The notes: generated from the sequence alone by a model not told the origin. Shown: positions 7,160 to 15,578, counted from the stretch's first letter. The stretch is 64,000 bases of DNA from Neisseria sp. oral taxon 014 str. F0314 (GCF_005886145.1 NZ_CP040504.1:1860001-1924000); one strand, 5' to 3'. Translations and numbers: made by a program.

Positions 7160-7895
7160 TTTGAATACGATTGAATTTGTATATGCCTGATGGGTTTTGA
7201 AGGGTTTGCGGGCTTTGGGTAAAACATTCGGAAAAATATAGAAAAAAGATATTGCGAATGAGCGTCAGAAGGATGTTTTTCAGACGGCCTGAATATTAAA
7301 CGGATAAATCGGTGCAATTTAGTTAATATATTAAAAATAATTTTATTTAAAATCAGTGTATTACAAAGAGAGGAAAATGGTTTGAAAACCATGCGGCTTT
7401 ATTTTGTAAAATTTAATATTAAAAACAAACATTTTATGGAATTAAATTTCTAAAAAATAAAATTTTAATATTTTAAATTTTAAAAATATAATATTATGAA
7501 TAAAACGGATAGATGTCGGAAAAATACATCTTTCGGGAAATAACACTTGGCAAACGTCTGGAAAAGGCGTAAATTCCGCTACACTTGATTACACGTTTTC
7601 AGACGGCCTCTCGGCCGTAAGGATTTCCGTGTATAGGGTTTTCCCCCTGCGGGAGCGTTTCGGCGGTTTGCTTCTCTCCGCTGGAACGGAATTTTATCGG
7701 TGCAGAGTTGAGCTGCGTCGGTAAAGTTGCAGGTGCAAGCCTGCATTGTTTGTGAAGCGTAAATCTCTGATTTGAGGTATTGGGGCAATCCTGTGGGGGG
7801 TTGCCCTTTTTTTTGCCGTTTACCGCCGGCTTTCTTTATCCTCCGCTTCATGTAACAATGCCGTCATTCATCCCGTTGGTTGCCGGAGCGACGCC
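7160..7895. other. long gap: AT-rich stretch and an unassigned structured segment
   Basis: No protein gene recognised. Bases 7290-7520 are markedly AT-rich with runs of A/T only and one inverted DUS at about 7279. Bases 7613-7814 are GC-richer, contain a small hairpin (GCAGG...CCTGC near 7730-7745), and end in a terminator-like hairpin with eight T. A DUS in reverse orientation sits at about 7600. The segment could be a small RNA or a gene remnant. Confidence 0.5.
7783..7814 (+). terminator. intrinsic terminator of an unknown transcript
   Basis: GGGCAA (7783-7788) pairs with TTGCCC (7801-7806) and is followed by eight T. No annotated gene precedes it on this strand for over 600 bases, so it implies an untranslated transcript. 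Confidence 0.6.
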
Positions 7896-8699
7896 ATGAC
7901 CCCGATTTTAGCCTTTGACATCGAAACCGTACCCGACGTACACGGCATCCGCCTGTTGTACGACCTGCCTGACAACCTGCCCGACAGCGAGGCCGTTATG
8001 TTCGCCCAGCAGAAACGCCGCGCCCAGACCGGCGGCGATTTCATGCAGCACCACCTGCATCAGGTGGTGGCCATTTCCTGCTGCATGCGCTGGGGGCAGG
8101 ACAAAATCCATGTCGGCACCATCGGCGAAATGCACGACAGCGAAGAGGTGATGATTGCCAAGTTTTTCGACCTCATCGAGACCCATACGCCGCAACTGGT
8201 GAGTTGGAACGGCGGCGGCTTCGACCTGCCCGTGCTGCATTACCGTTCGCTGATTCACGGCATCGCCGCCGCGCGTTACTGGGACACGGGGGAGGGCGAT
8301 TTCGGCGACAGCCGCGATTTCAAATGGAACAACTACATCAGCCGCTACCACAACCGCCATTGCGACCTGATGGACCTGCTCGCACTCTACCAGCCGCGCG
8401 CCAGCGTGCCGCTCGACGACATGGCCAAACTCTGCGGCTTTCCCGGCAAGCTCGGCATGGACGGCGGCAAAGTGTGGGAAGCCTTCCATGCAGGCCGTCT
8501 GAAAGACATCCGCGATTATTGCGAAACCGACGCGGCGAACACTTATCTGATGTACCTACGTTTCCGCCTGATGAGCGGCGCGCTGGACGCCGACGAATAC
8601 GAAGTCGAAATCAAACGCCTGAAAAACTACCTTGCCGACCAAGCGAAGGATAAGCCGCACTGGGCCGAGTTTACCCGTGCATGGCGGCAGGCCGTCTGA
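7896..8699 (+). CDS. predicted 3'-5' exonuclease, DnaQ-like (PolB-exonuclease related)
   Basis: 267-residue stand-alone DEDD-type exonuclease domain. Exo I is at Asp8/Glu10 (LAFDIETVPD); Exo II region is SWNGGGFDLPVLHYR around residues 105-120; Exo III has the acidic YCETDAANTYLMYLR stretch near 210-225. This matches the family described as related to the exonuclease domain of DNA polymerase B. The substrate is unknown. The stop codon is part of a DUS (GCCGTCTGA, read Ala-Val-stop). No partner gene is close. Confidence 0.82.
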   Translation: MTPILAFDIETVPDVHGIRLLYDLPDNLPDSEAVMFAQQKRRAQTGGDFMQHHLHQVVAISCCMRWGQDKIHVGTIGEMHDSEEVMIAKFFDLIETHTPQLVSWNGGGFDLPVLHYRSLIHGIAAARYWDTGEGDFGDSRDFKWNNYISRYHNRHCDLMDLLALYQPRASVPLDDMAKLCGFPGKLGMDGGKVWEAFHAGRLKDIRDYCETDAANTYLMYLRFRLMSGALDADEYEVEIKRLKNYLADQAKDKPHWAEFTRAWRQAV

Positions 8700-8840
8700 A
8701 GCCGGTGCGGCAGGCCTGTTCCCATATCACGGAAAACAGGCTTGCCGCCCGCCGAAACGTTACGCTAAGATTGAGGCTGTCTGAAACCACATTTCCGTTT
8801 TCAGACGGCCTCCCAACCTTTTAACGGCTTTGCAGAAAAC

Positions 8841-9728
8841 ATGAACCCGCCCGCTGCACTCAGACAAATCACCCTTATCGGCGTCGGCCTCATCGGCGGT
8901 TCGTTTGCGCTGGATTTGAAACGGCTCGGGCTGGTGGAAAAAGTTGCCGGCATCGATCTGAGCCGCAGCAATCTCGACCGCGCGCTGGAGCGCGGCGTGA
9001 TTGACGAAGCCTTTGATACCGTCGGCGAAGACAATATCGCTGCGGCGGACTTGGTCCTCATCGCCACACCCGTATCGACCCTGTCCGCCATCTGCCGCAG
9101 CATCGCGCCGTTCCTCAAGGCCGGAACGCTGGTGTCTGACGTCGGCAGCACCAAACAATCCGCACTCGAAGCCTTCCGCGATTGCCTGCCCGGACATCTC
9201 CCGTACTGCATCGCCGCCCATCCGATTGCAGGTTCAGACCGCAGCGGTGCACTGGCCGCCCAGTTCGGCCTGTATCAGGGTAAAAAACTCATCATCACGC
9301 CGCACGGACGGGAAGATTCAGACGGCCTTTGCAGGCTGGAATCCTTGTGGCAGGCCGTCGGTGCCGAAACATACCGTATGAGCGCGGCGGAACACGACGC
9401 CGTATTCGCCGCCGTCTCCCACATGCCGCACCTGCTCGCCTTTGCCTTCGTTCACCAGATTCTCGACCACCCCGCGGGGCAAACCTACCTGAAGTTCGCT
9501 GCGACGGGATTCCGCGACTTCACCCGCATCGCCTCCAGCCATCCCGCCATCTGGACGGACATCTGCATGGCCAACAAAAACAGCCTGCTGGACTTAATCG
9601 GCGGCCTGCACGCACAGCTTGGTGTTTTGAAGGGCATTTTGGAAACCGGCGACAGGCCTGCGCTTTACCGTTATCTGGAAGAGGCCAAACAGACGCGCGA
9701 CGATTGGCAGGCGAATCAGCCGTTGTGA
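8841..9728 (+). CDS. tyrA: prephenate dehydrogenase TyrA
   Basis: NAD(P)-dependent oxidative decarboxylation of prephenate to 4-hydroxyphenylpyruvate in tyrosine synthesis. 295 residues with the Rossmann motif GVGLIGG at 14-20, SDVGSTK near 100, HPIAGSDRSG near 122-131, and the all-alpha dimerisation half with SHMPHLLAFA near 193. There is no fused chorismate mutase domain, as usual for the monofunctional type. A DUS is translated as SDG around residue 157. It is followed by a DUS hairpin. Confidence 0.93.
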   Translation: MNPPAALRQITLIGVGLIGGSFALDLKRLGLVEKVAGIDLSRSNLDRALERGVIDEAFDTVGEDNIAAADLVLIATPVSTLSAICRSIAPFLKAGTLVSDVGSTKQSALEAFRDCLPGHLPYCIAAHPIAGSDRSGALAAQFGLYQGKKLIITPHGREDSDGLCRLESLWQAVGAETYRMSAAEHDAVFAAVSHMPHLLAFAFVHQILDHPAGQTYLKFAATGFRDFTRIASSHPAIWTDICMANKNSLLDLIGGLHAQLGVLKGILETGDRPALYRYLEEAKQTRDDWQANQPL

Positions 9729-9749
9729 GGGCAGCGTCAAAATACGGTG

Positions 9750-9782
9750 AGGCCGTCTGAAACTTAAGTTTTCAGACGGCCT
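9750..9782. terminator. inverted DUS pair after tyrA (copy A of a 41-base duplicate)
   Basis: AGGCCGTCTGAA (9750-9761), 9-base loop, TTCAGACGGCCT (9771-9782), then TTTTGATTG. The 41 bases 9750-9790 are identical to 10247-10287. Confidence 0.8.
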
Positions 9783-9921
9783 TTTGATTGCCCGTTGTAG
9801 CAGTCGGTTATTTGAAGCGGGGGTGAATATTAGGAACTTTAATCGGATTATTCAGTCCCAAATACCGAATTGGTCAATACTGGTTCATTTTATGTTTATG
9901 ATTTGATTTAAGGAGATTATG

Positions 9922-10044
9922 ATGAAAGAATTAACGGTAAAAGAGTTGGGACAGGTGGCCGGAGGAATTAATTGGGATTCATTTGGATTCTTAGATTGGT
10001 TAGATCCTGATTTTTCTAACCCGTTCTCTCCGTTACTTCTTTAA
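9922..10044 (+). CDS. small double-glycine-leader peptide (bacteriocin-like)
   Basis: A 40-residue product too short for usual gene calling. The leader MKELTVKELGQVAGG ends in Gly-Gly at residues 14-15, with hydrophobic residues at the spacing expected of class II bacteriocin and microcin leaders. The predicted mature peptide of 25 residues (INWDSFGFLDWLDPDFSNP plus six more) is acidic and aromatic-rich. The start is the second of two overlapping ATGs; AGGAG lies six bases upstream. Maturation would need a C39-type peptidase/ABC exporter, none of which is in the window. It sits between two identical DUS hairpins. Toxin, signal or inert remnant cannot be told apart here. Confidence 0.65.
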   Translation: MKELTVKELGQVAGGINWDSFGFLDWLDPDFSNPFSPLLL

Positions 10045-10246
10045 AGAAGTTTATTGGACTTGGGAATTCTAATCCTCGCAGTAATTTGAGGATGGTTCAC
10101 ACAGTGCGGGATTATTGCAGGTAAATCAGCAAACCCGACCGAGGTTTGGGATGTGTACTTAAATGTGTGCCACATTTGCCGTTTTACTTGTCCTCCTGCC
10201 AGTCTTTACATGCTGGCGGGTGCGTATTTCCAACTGATATGTTCAA
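10045..10246. other. short gap after the peptide gene
   Basis: No further peptide gene was found on either strand. The segment contains small inverted repeats (for example CCTGCCAG...CTGGCGGG near 10197-10220) but no recognised element. Confidence 0.4.
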
Positions 10247-10279
10247 AGGCCGTCTGAAACTTAAGTTTTCAGACGGCCT
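10247..10279. terminator. inverted DUS pair (copy B of a 41-base duplicate)
   Basis: Same hairpin and loop as at 9750-9782, again followed by TTTTGATTG. It lies 45 bases beyond the stop of the minus-strand Sel1 gene and may end its transcript too. Confidence 0.8.
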
Positions 10280-10324
10280 TTTGATTGTGTTTGAGGCTGC
10301 CGGATATTTTCTGCAATCTTCCGG

Positions 10325-11725
10325 TTACATCCGCCTGCGCCATTGTGCCAGCAGGTGCTTGAACGCTGCAGGATTTTCGTAGCCGTTCCAGATGGCGGCC
10401 TGAAGCCAGCGGCAGGCGGTGGCGACGTTGAAGGGTACGCCGCGACCATAATAATACATGCGCGCGAGGTGGTATTGCGCCATAGCGTTGTCCTGTACGG
10501 CGGCGGTTTCGAACCAGTAGGCGGCTTCCTTCGGACTGTATTTCACGCCTTGGCCGTAGTAGTAAATCACGCCGAGCTGCGCTGCGGCGCCGCTGTGGTG
10601 GAATTCGGCGGCTTCAAGGTAGAGTTTGCGCGCCGCGGTGTAGTCCTGCTGCCTGCCGATGCCTTCCTGATAAGCCAGTGCTTCCTGAAAGGTTTTTTCG
10701 ATGTGCTGGAGTATCAGCGCGGTCCGTTTGATGTCTTCGTAGTGGTCTTGGTCGTGCAGGGCGGCGTCGCTCAGGAGTTTGCGGCAGGCGGAGAGGCTGC
10801 CTGCTTCGGCGGCCTGACGGTAGTAGTTTTGCGCGGTATGGTGGTCGGGCCGGACGCCCAAACCGTAGCGGTAGATGTCGCCCATCAGCGAGAGGGCTTC
10901 GGGATGGCCGTATTCCGCGGCGGTTTCGGCATAGCGGACGGCTTTCAACTGGTTGCGCTCGGTCAGCGTGCCGATGAGATAGTGCCGCGCAAGGGCGGTA
11001 ACGGCATCGTAGTCGCGCTGGTCGGCGGCGGCCTTGTACCAGTCCAGCGCGTCGGGGTCGCCCTGTTCGGCCAGTACGTCGGCCAACATGGTTTGCGCGC
11101 CGATAAATCCTTGTTCCGCGGCCTGACGGAGATGGAAGGCGGCGCGCTCCAAATCGGGCGGGGTGCCCATGCCTTTGCGATAGATTTTGCCGAGCTGCCA
11201 GTGTGCGACGGAAAGCCCCTGCTCGGCGGCTTCGTGATAGAGGCCGCGGGCGATGGTCAGGTCGGCTTCGCCGGAGAAGTGGTAGTGTTGGGCGAGGAAG
11301 TATTGCCCGAACGGATGGCCTTGTCCGGCGGCTTTGCGCGCCCAATAGACGGCCTGCGGTTCGTGGTGGTCGGCATAGTATTCGAGTAGGCGCAGCTGCG
11401 CCGCCAGTATGCCGCGTTCGCCCAGCCATGCGTATTCGCTGAGGAAGGCGGAAAACGGTTCGCCCGCGCGTTCGCGCAGGTGCAGCAGGTTGTAAACGGC
11501 GTAGGGATGGTTTTGTTTGGCGGCGATTTCCAGCCACGGGATGGCGGCCTCGATGTCCGGTTCGGACTGCTCCAGAAAGATGCCGGCCAGTTGGAACGCG
11601 GCCTCGGCATGACCCTGACGGGCGGCTTGTTGCAGCAACGGCAGTGCCTGCCCGTAGTCGGGCGGATTTTGCGCCAGCAGTTGGTCTGCCTGCCGGAAAA
11701 GGGAATCTGATGCTGCGTTGGCCAT
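10325..11725 (-). CDS. Sel1-like repeat protein
   Basis: 466-residue protein built almost entirely of Sel1-type TPR repeats (about 36 residues each with A-x2-W-x2-A-A-x2-G-x2-A-Q/A spacing). Examples are ALPLLQQAARQGHAEAAFQL near 27 and AAYWFETAAVQDNAMAQYHL near 415. No signal peptide or membrane segment is visible, so it is likely a cytoplasmic scaffold; its partner is unknown. The start ATG (MANAASDSLF) is the first in frame. It stands alone between convergent and divergent neighbours. Confidence 0.85.
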   Translation of the reverse strand: MANAASDSLFRQADQLLAQNPPDYGQALPLLQQAARQGHAEAAFQLAGIFLEQSEPDIEAAIPWLEIAAKQNHPYAVYNLLHLRERAGEPFSAFLSEYAWLGERGILAAQLRLLEYYADHHEPQAVYWARKAAGQGHPFGQYFLAQHYHFSGEADLTIARGLYHEAAEQGLSVAHWQLGKIYRKGMGTPPDLERAAFHLRQAAEQGFIGAQTMLADVLAEQGDPDALDWYKAAADQRDYDAVTALARHYLIGTLTERNQLKAVRYAETAAEYGHPEALSLMGDIYRYGLGVRPDHHTAQNYYRQAAEAGSLSACRKLLSDAALHDQDHYEDIKRTALILQHIEKTFQEALAYQEGIGRQQDYTAARKLYLEAAEFHHSGAAAQLGVIYYYGQGVKYSPKEAAYWFETAAVQDNAMAQYHLARMYYYGRGVPFNVATACRWLQAAIWNGYENPAAFKHLLAQWRRRM

Positions 11726-11907
11726 GATTGGAAACGGGCGTCTAAAATTTCAAATTATACCTTCTCTGTAATTTATTGTTAACAGGGCGGCGTTTTACTG
11801 GTAGGTTTTCATGATAAAAGGTTGTTTGAGAGGATGTTTTCAGACGGCCTTTCTGTATTCCATGTTAAAATGCCGTCTGAATCAAACTACCACTCAAGTG
11901 AATAAAA

Positions 11908-12816
11908 ATGAATCATCAGATACAACACGCATTACAGCAGCTCAACGGGCTGATTTTAGGGAAAGAGAACGTTTTACGGCAGATATTCGCCGCCGTGCTG
12001 GCGGGCGGGCATGTGCTTCTGGAGGACGTGCCCGGAGTGGGGAAGACCACGCTGTCGCACGGGGTGGCGGCGGTGCTGGGGCTGGACTACCGGCGGGTGC
12101 AGTTTACCAACGACATGCTGCCTTCCGATTTGCTGGGGGTTAATGTGTTCCGTCCGAACGAGGGGCGGTTTGAGTTTCATTCGGGGCCGGTGTTCCATGC
12201 GTTTTTGCTGGCGGACGAGATTAACCGCGCGTCGCCGAAATTGCAGTCGGCGCTTCTGGAGGCGATGGAGGAGCGGCAGGTGTCGGTGGACGGCGAAACC
12301 TATCCGCTGCCGCAGCCGTTTATCGTGATGGCGACGCAGAACCCGACCGAACAGCTCGGGACGTTCCCGCTGCCCGAATCCCAGCTCGACCGCTTTATGA
12401 TGCGCCTGAGCATGGGCTATCCGGCCGCCGAGGCGGAAAAACAGCTTTATTTGCAGGGCGGCAGCCGCAGTTCGGCGGGCAGTTTGCAGGCCGTATGCGA
12501 TGCGCGGCAGTTGCAGCAGTGGCAGCAGCAGGTTTCGCAGGTAATGTTTGCGCAGGCGGCAGCGGATTATGTGTACCGTCTGGTGCAGGCGACGCGGCAA
12601 TCCGGGCGGTTTGCGGCGGGACTCAGCCCGCGCGCGGGGCTGGCGGTGGTCGGCGCGGCCAAAGCATGGGCGTTTATGCAGGGGCGCGGACATGTGCTGC
12701 CCGACGACGTCAAGTCGGTGTGGGTGGCGGTGGCAAACCACCGTGTCAAACCGGTACAGCAGGGTTTGACGTCCGCACAGGTGCTGACGGATTTGCTCAA
12801 TCATGTGGCCGTCTGA
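11908..12816 (+). CDS. MoxR family AAA+ ATPase
   Basis: 302-residue AAA+ ATPase (PF07726 type) thought to act as a chaperone for metal-ion insertion or complex assembly together with DUF58/VWA partners. Walker A is GVGKTT at 43-48, Walker B is LLADEINRA at about 101-108, and sensor 1 is MATQNPTEQLG near 142-152. An arginine finger region follows (PESQLDRFMMR). The next gene overlaps its 3' end by 14 bases, typical of translational coupling. The stop is within a DUS (Ala-Val-stop). Confidence 0.92.
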   Translation: MNHQIQHALQQLNGLILGKENVLRQIFAAVLAGGHVLLEDVPGVGKTTLSHGVAAVLGLDYRRVQFTNDMLPSDLLGVNVFRPNEGRFEFHSGPVFHAFLLADEINRASPKLQSALLEAMEERQVSVDGETYPLPQPFIVMATQNPTEQLGTFPLPESQLDRFMMRLSMGYPAAEAEKQLYLQGGSRSSAGSLQAVCDARQLQQWQQQVSQVMFAQAAADYVYRLVQATRQSGRFAAGLSPRAGLAVVGAAKAWAFMQGRGHVLPDDVKSVWVAVANHRVKPVQQGLTSAQVLTDLLNHVAV

Positions 12817-13717
12817 AACGGTACTCCCGCCGGTGCGGGACAATGAAGCGGCGGCTCGGCGGCACATCCGCACCGTACCGACCCGTTTGGGCGTCGGGCT
12901 GCTGGTTATGGTGGCCTTGTTGTGGCTGGTCGGACTGAATTATCAGGCCAATCTCGCCTATATCGCCGCGTTCTGGCTGTTGGGCTTCATCATCGTCGCC
13001 GTGCTGCAAAACCGCGCCCAACTGCTCGGCCTGCGGCTTGAGGTGAAGATGCCGTCTGAAATCTTTGCGGGTACCCCCGCCGAAATAACGTTGGACGCCG
13101 CAGGCAATACCCGCCGCCGACGGCTGTGGTTGGCGCGGGATGACGGAGACGGCTGGCAGCCGTGGCATATTCCGGGCGGTTCCGCGTTTGCCGTTTTGTC
13201 GTTGCAGGCGCAGATGCGCGGCTATTTGCGTCTGCCCCTGCTGCGCGTCGCCGCTGCCGCACCGTTCGGTATCTGCACGACGGAATGCCGCTGGCAGTGG
13301 CGGAGCGACAAAGTCGTGTTCCCCGCGCCGGAAGCGCACGATCCGCCTGCGGGATTCCATGCCGACGAATGCGGCGGCGTACAGGCCGCGTCCGCGCGCA
13401 GCAGCGACGATTTGTCCCACCTTCAGGCGCATCAAAGCGGCGCGTCGTTGCAGCACATCGCTTGGAAGACCTACGCCAAAACCGGCGAAATGCTCGACAA
13501 AAAATTCGAAGCCGCCGAAGCGGGCGGCGGCAGCCATATCATTTCCTATCGGGACTATCCCTCCGCGGGACGGGAACAGCTTGCCGCATTGCTCTGCCAC
13601 CGCGTGCTCGAAGCCGAACGTCGCGGCATCCGCTACGAACTCGAACTGCCCGGACGCACCGTCGCGCCGCAGAAAAGCCAGCGCGAAATCTGCCTGACCG
13701 CGCTGGCCCTGTGGTGA
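12803..13717 (+). CDS. DUF58 family protein
   Basis: 304 residues with two membrane segments close to the N-terminus (about 28-45 and 49-66), then a soluble beta-rich part. The DUF58 core lies around residues 190-250 (HQSGASLQHIAWKTYAKTG). Genes of this family nearly always follow moxR, as here. No VWA or transglutaminase partner follows, so the operon is the short two-gene form. The start overlaps moxR; ATG-TGG is the only suitable start in this stretch. Function is unknown beyond the association. Confidence 0.85.
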   Translation: MWPSETVLPPVRDNEAAARRHIRTVPTRLGVGLLVMVALLWLVGLNYQANLAYIAAFWLLGFIIVAVLQNRAQLLGLRLEVKMPSEIFAGTPAEITLDAAGNTRRRRLWLARDDGDGWQPWHIPGGSAFAVLSLQAQMRGYLRLPLLRVAAAAPFGICTTECRWQWRSDKVVFPAPEAHDPPAGFHADECGGVQAASARSSDDLSHLQAHQSGASLQHIAWKTYAKTGEMLDKKFEAAEAGGGSHIISYRDYPSAGREQLAALLCHRVLEAERRGIRYELELPGRTVAPQKSQREICLTALALW

Positions 13718-13755
13718 GGCCGTCTGAAAACATACCGGATGGCGGCCGGTTTCAC

Positions 13756-13761
13756 TATAAT
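13756..13761 (+). promoter_or_regulatory. -10 box before prmC
   Basis: TATAAT 33 bases upstream of the prmC ATG; a -35 box is not evident. Confidence 0.35.
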
Positions 13762-13793
13762 TTGTCCGTCCGAACCCGAAAAGCCGTCTGAAA

Positions 13794-14618
13794 ATGCCCA
13801 CCCCCGACCAATGGCTGCGCGCCTGCCCGCTGCCCCGAAACGAAGCCAGAATGCTGCTGCAACGCGCACTCGGCTGCACGCGCGTGCAGTTGCTGACGCA
13901 GGGCGGCAGCGAAATGTCCGAACACGCCGCCGCTACCGCGCAGGAATTGGCGCACCGCCGCATTCAGGGCGAGCCGATGGCCTATATTTTGGGCGAACGC
14001 GAATTTTACGGGCGCATGTTCCGCGTCAATCCCGACGTATTGATTCCCCGCCCCGAAACCGAACACCTGGTCGAAGCCGTCCTCGACCGCCTGCCGCCGC
14101 AGGGCAGGGTGTGGGATTTGGGGACGGGCAGCGGCGCGGTGGCCGTAAGCATCGCGCTGGAGCGTCCCGACGCACGGGTGCGCGCATCCGACATCAGCGC
14201 GGCCGCCCTGCACACCGCCGCGCAAAACGCCGCCGCTTTGGGCGCGGACATTGAGTTTGCACTCGGTTCGTGGTTCGATACCGACAGGCCGTCTGAAAAA
14301 AAATCCTACGACATCATCGTTTCCAATCCGCCGTATATCGAAGCGGGCGACGCACATCTCGAGCAGGGCGATTTGCGCTTCGAGCCGCAAGGTGCGCTGA
14401 CCGATTTTTCAGACGGCCTCTCCTGCATCCGCGCGCTGGCCGCCGGTTCGCCCGCGTATCTGAAAAACGGCGGATGGCTGCTGCTCGAGCACGGCTGCGG
14501 CCAAGGCGCGCAGGTCAGGGCGGTTCTGGCGGAACACGGCTTCTCGCGTATCGATACCCTGCCGGATTTGGCGGGATTGGACAGGGTAACGCTGGGCGTT
14601 TTCGACCACGGAAATTGA
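13794..14618 (+). CDS. prmC: peptide chain release factor N5-glutamine methyltransferase PrmC (HemK)
   Basis: Methylates the GGQ glutamine of release factors RF1 and RF2 using S-adenosylmethionine. 274 residues with the N-terminal helical RF-binding domain, the GEPMAYILGERE linker (59-70), IPRPETE at 84-90, SAM-binding DLGTGSG at 108-114, and catalytic NPPY at 178-181. Two DUS are translated in frame: DRPSEKK at 164-170 and DFSDGLS near 202. Both lie in loops. The ATG directly follows a DUS. A DUS hairpin follows the gene. Confidence 0.95.
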   Translation: MPTPDQWLRACPLPRNEARMLLQRALGCTRVQLLTQGGSEMSEHAAATAQELAHRRIQGEPMAYILGEREFYGRMFRVNPDVLIPRPETEHLVEAVLDRLPPQGRVWDLGTGSGAVAVSIALERPDARVRASDISAAALHTAAQNAAALGADIEFALGSWFDTDRPSEKKSYDIIVSNPPYIEAGDAHLEQGDLRFEPQGALTDFSDGLSCIRALAAGSPAYLKNGGWLLLEHGCGQGAQVRAVLAEHGFSRIDTLPDLAGLDRVTLGVFDHGN

Positions 14619-14633
14619 TTTTTCTCACCGAAA

Positions 14634-14664
14634 GGCCGTCTGAAATCCGGTTTCAGACGGCCTT
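14634..14664. terminator. inverted DUS pair after prmC
   Basis: AGGCCGTCTGAA (14634-14645) and TTCAGACGGCCT (14653-14664) followed by TTTTTG; terminator of prmC. Confidence 0.75.
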
Positions 14665-14855
14665 TTTGCAGGATTGATACAACGCGCCCGCCCGACGCAC
14701 CGCACCGCAAAGTACCGCAGGGTAAGGAACATGACGTAAGCCCAACATTCGTTTACGCTATTTTGCCGCAGCGGCGCAGACGCCCTTTGAAAAGGCTGTC
14801 CTATAATATCCATACATCCGGCACTTGCCGAAGGTGTATAAGAAAGGAAGAGATT

Positions 14856-15245
14856 ATGACCAAAAAACAGCTTATTACTGCTTTAGTTGCCGCAACGCTG
14901 GCTTTCCCGGCCGTTACGGTCCAGGCACGCGGTACGGACAACCAGAAAAAAGCCACTCTGGCCGGCGCGGCTGCGGGAGCGGCTTTGGGCGGCATTTTGG
15001 GCAACGACGGCCAAAGTATGCTGATTGGTGCGGCCGCCGGAGGTTTGGCAGGCAACGCCTATGCCTACCACAATAAGAAAATGAACCAGAAAGACGCCGA
15101 AATCGAACGGCGCGACCGCTGGTACCGCGATTCACGTTATTACGACGACTGGTACGACCACGGACGTTACAAGCGGCACAGCCATTTCCGTCCCAAGAAA
15201 AGACACTGGCGCGATTGGGACGACTGGGATGACTGGGACGATTAA
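14856..15245 (+). CDS. secreted glycine-zipper protein
   Basis: 129-residue protein with an N-terminal signal peptide (MTKKQLITALVAATLAFPAVTVQA, cut near residue 24) and a glycine-zipper membrane hairpin (about 37-70, AGAAAGAALGGILG then LIGAAAGGLAGNAYA). A charged tail ends in tandem WDDWDDWDD. This architecture is that of small outer-membrane or periplasmic glycine-zipper 2TM proteins. The ATG at 14856 has GAAAGGAAGAG upstream; an upstream in-frame ATG at 14763 would destroy the signal peptide. A TATAAT lies at 14802-14807. No function is known. Confidence 0.8.
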   Translation: MTKKQLITALVAATLAFPAVTVQARGTDNQKKATLAGAAAGAALGGILGNDGQSMLIGAAAGGLAGNAYAYHNKKMNQKDAEIERRDRWYRDSRYYDDWYDHGRYKRHSHFRPKKRHWRDWDDWDDWDD

Positions 15246-15274
15246 ACCGGACAGGTTGTTGGAAACGGTTTGAA

Positions 15275-15308
15275 AGGCCGTCTGAAACGGTAACGTTTCA
15301 GACGGCCT
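15275..15308. terminator. inverted DUS pair between convergent genes
   Basis: AGGCCGTCTGAA (15275-15286) and TTCAGACGGCCT (15297-15308). It can serve the glycine-zipper gene on plus and the double-glycine peptide genes on minus. Confidence 0.75.
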
Positions 15309-15319
15309 TGTACAAATTT

Positions 15320-15484
15320 CTACATAATTTCTATTGGTGCCGGTTTCGGATGCATCAATTCTTCGTATGTTATCTTGATTACGATGCCCATCGGCGGGGA
15401 GCGGGCTGTCATGTCTTCCAAGCGGCGGTTATCCGAATTTCCGCCTGAAATCTGTTTCAGTTCGGTTATGCCCGGTTTTTTCGT
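15320..15484 (-). pseudogene. third double-glycine peptide gene of the cluster, with ACG in place of ATG
   Basis: Reading frame of 54 codons whose first 15 residues (TKKPGITELKQISGG) align with the leaders of the two neighbouring genes (MKKLNVFELKQVSGG). The position of the initiator Met is an ACG codon at 15484. AGGGGA precedes it at ribosome-binding distance. The mature part (39 residues, ending PKPAPIEIM) shares ITYEEL with ITYEAL of the 15782-16009 product. Either it starts at a rare ACG, or the start codon was lost recently: the frame is still free of stops. An in-frame ATG exists only after the Gly-Gly site. It is the last gene of the minus-strand cluster. Confidence 0.55.
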
Positions 15485-15578
15485 TGCAGTCCCCTTATTT
15501 TAAAAAACGCCGTCTAAAAAACAATCCGGCAACGCCGGATTGTTTTCCGTCATGAAACGCCATGACTTTTAAAATTAC

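Noticed and set aside
7579..7851. 90-codon minus-strand frame in the long gap
   Set aside because: It runs across DUS and a terminator in the wrong direction and its translation is low-complexity basic; the segment looks more like an RNA gene.
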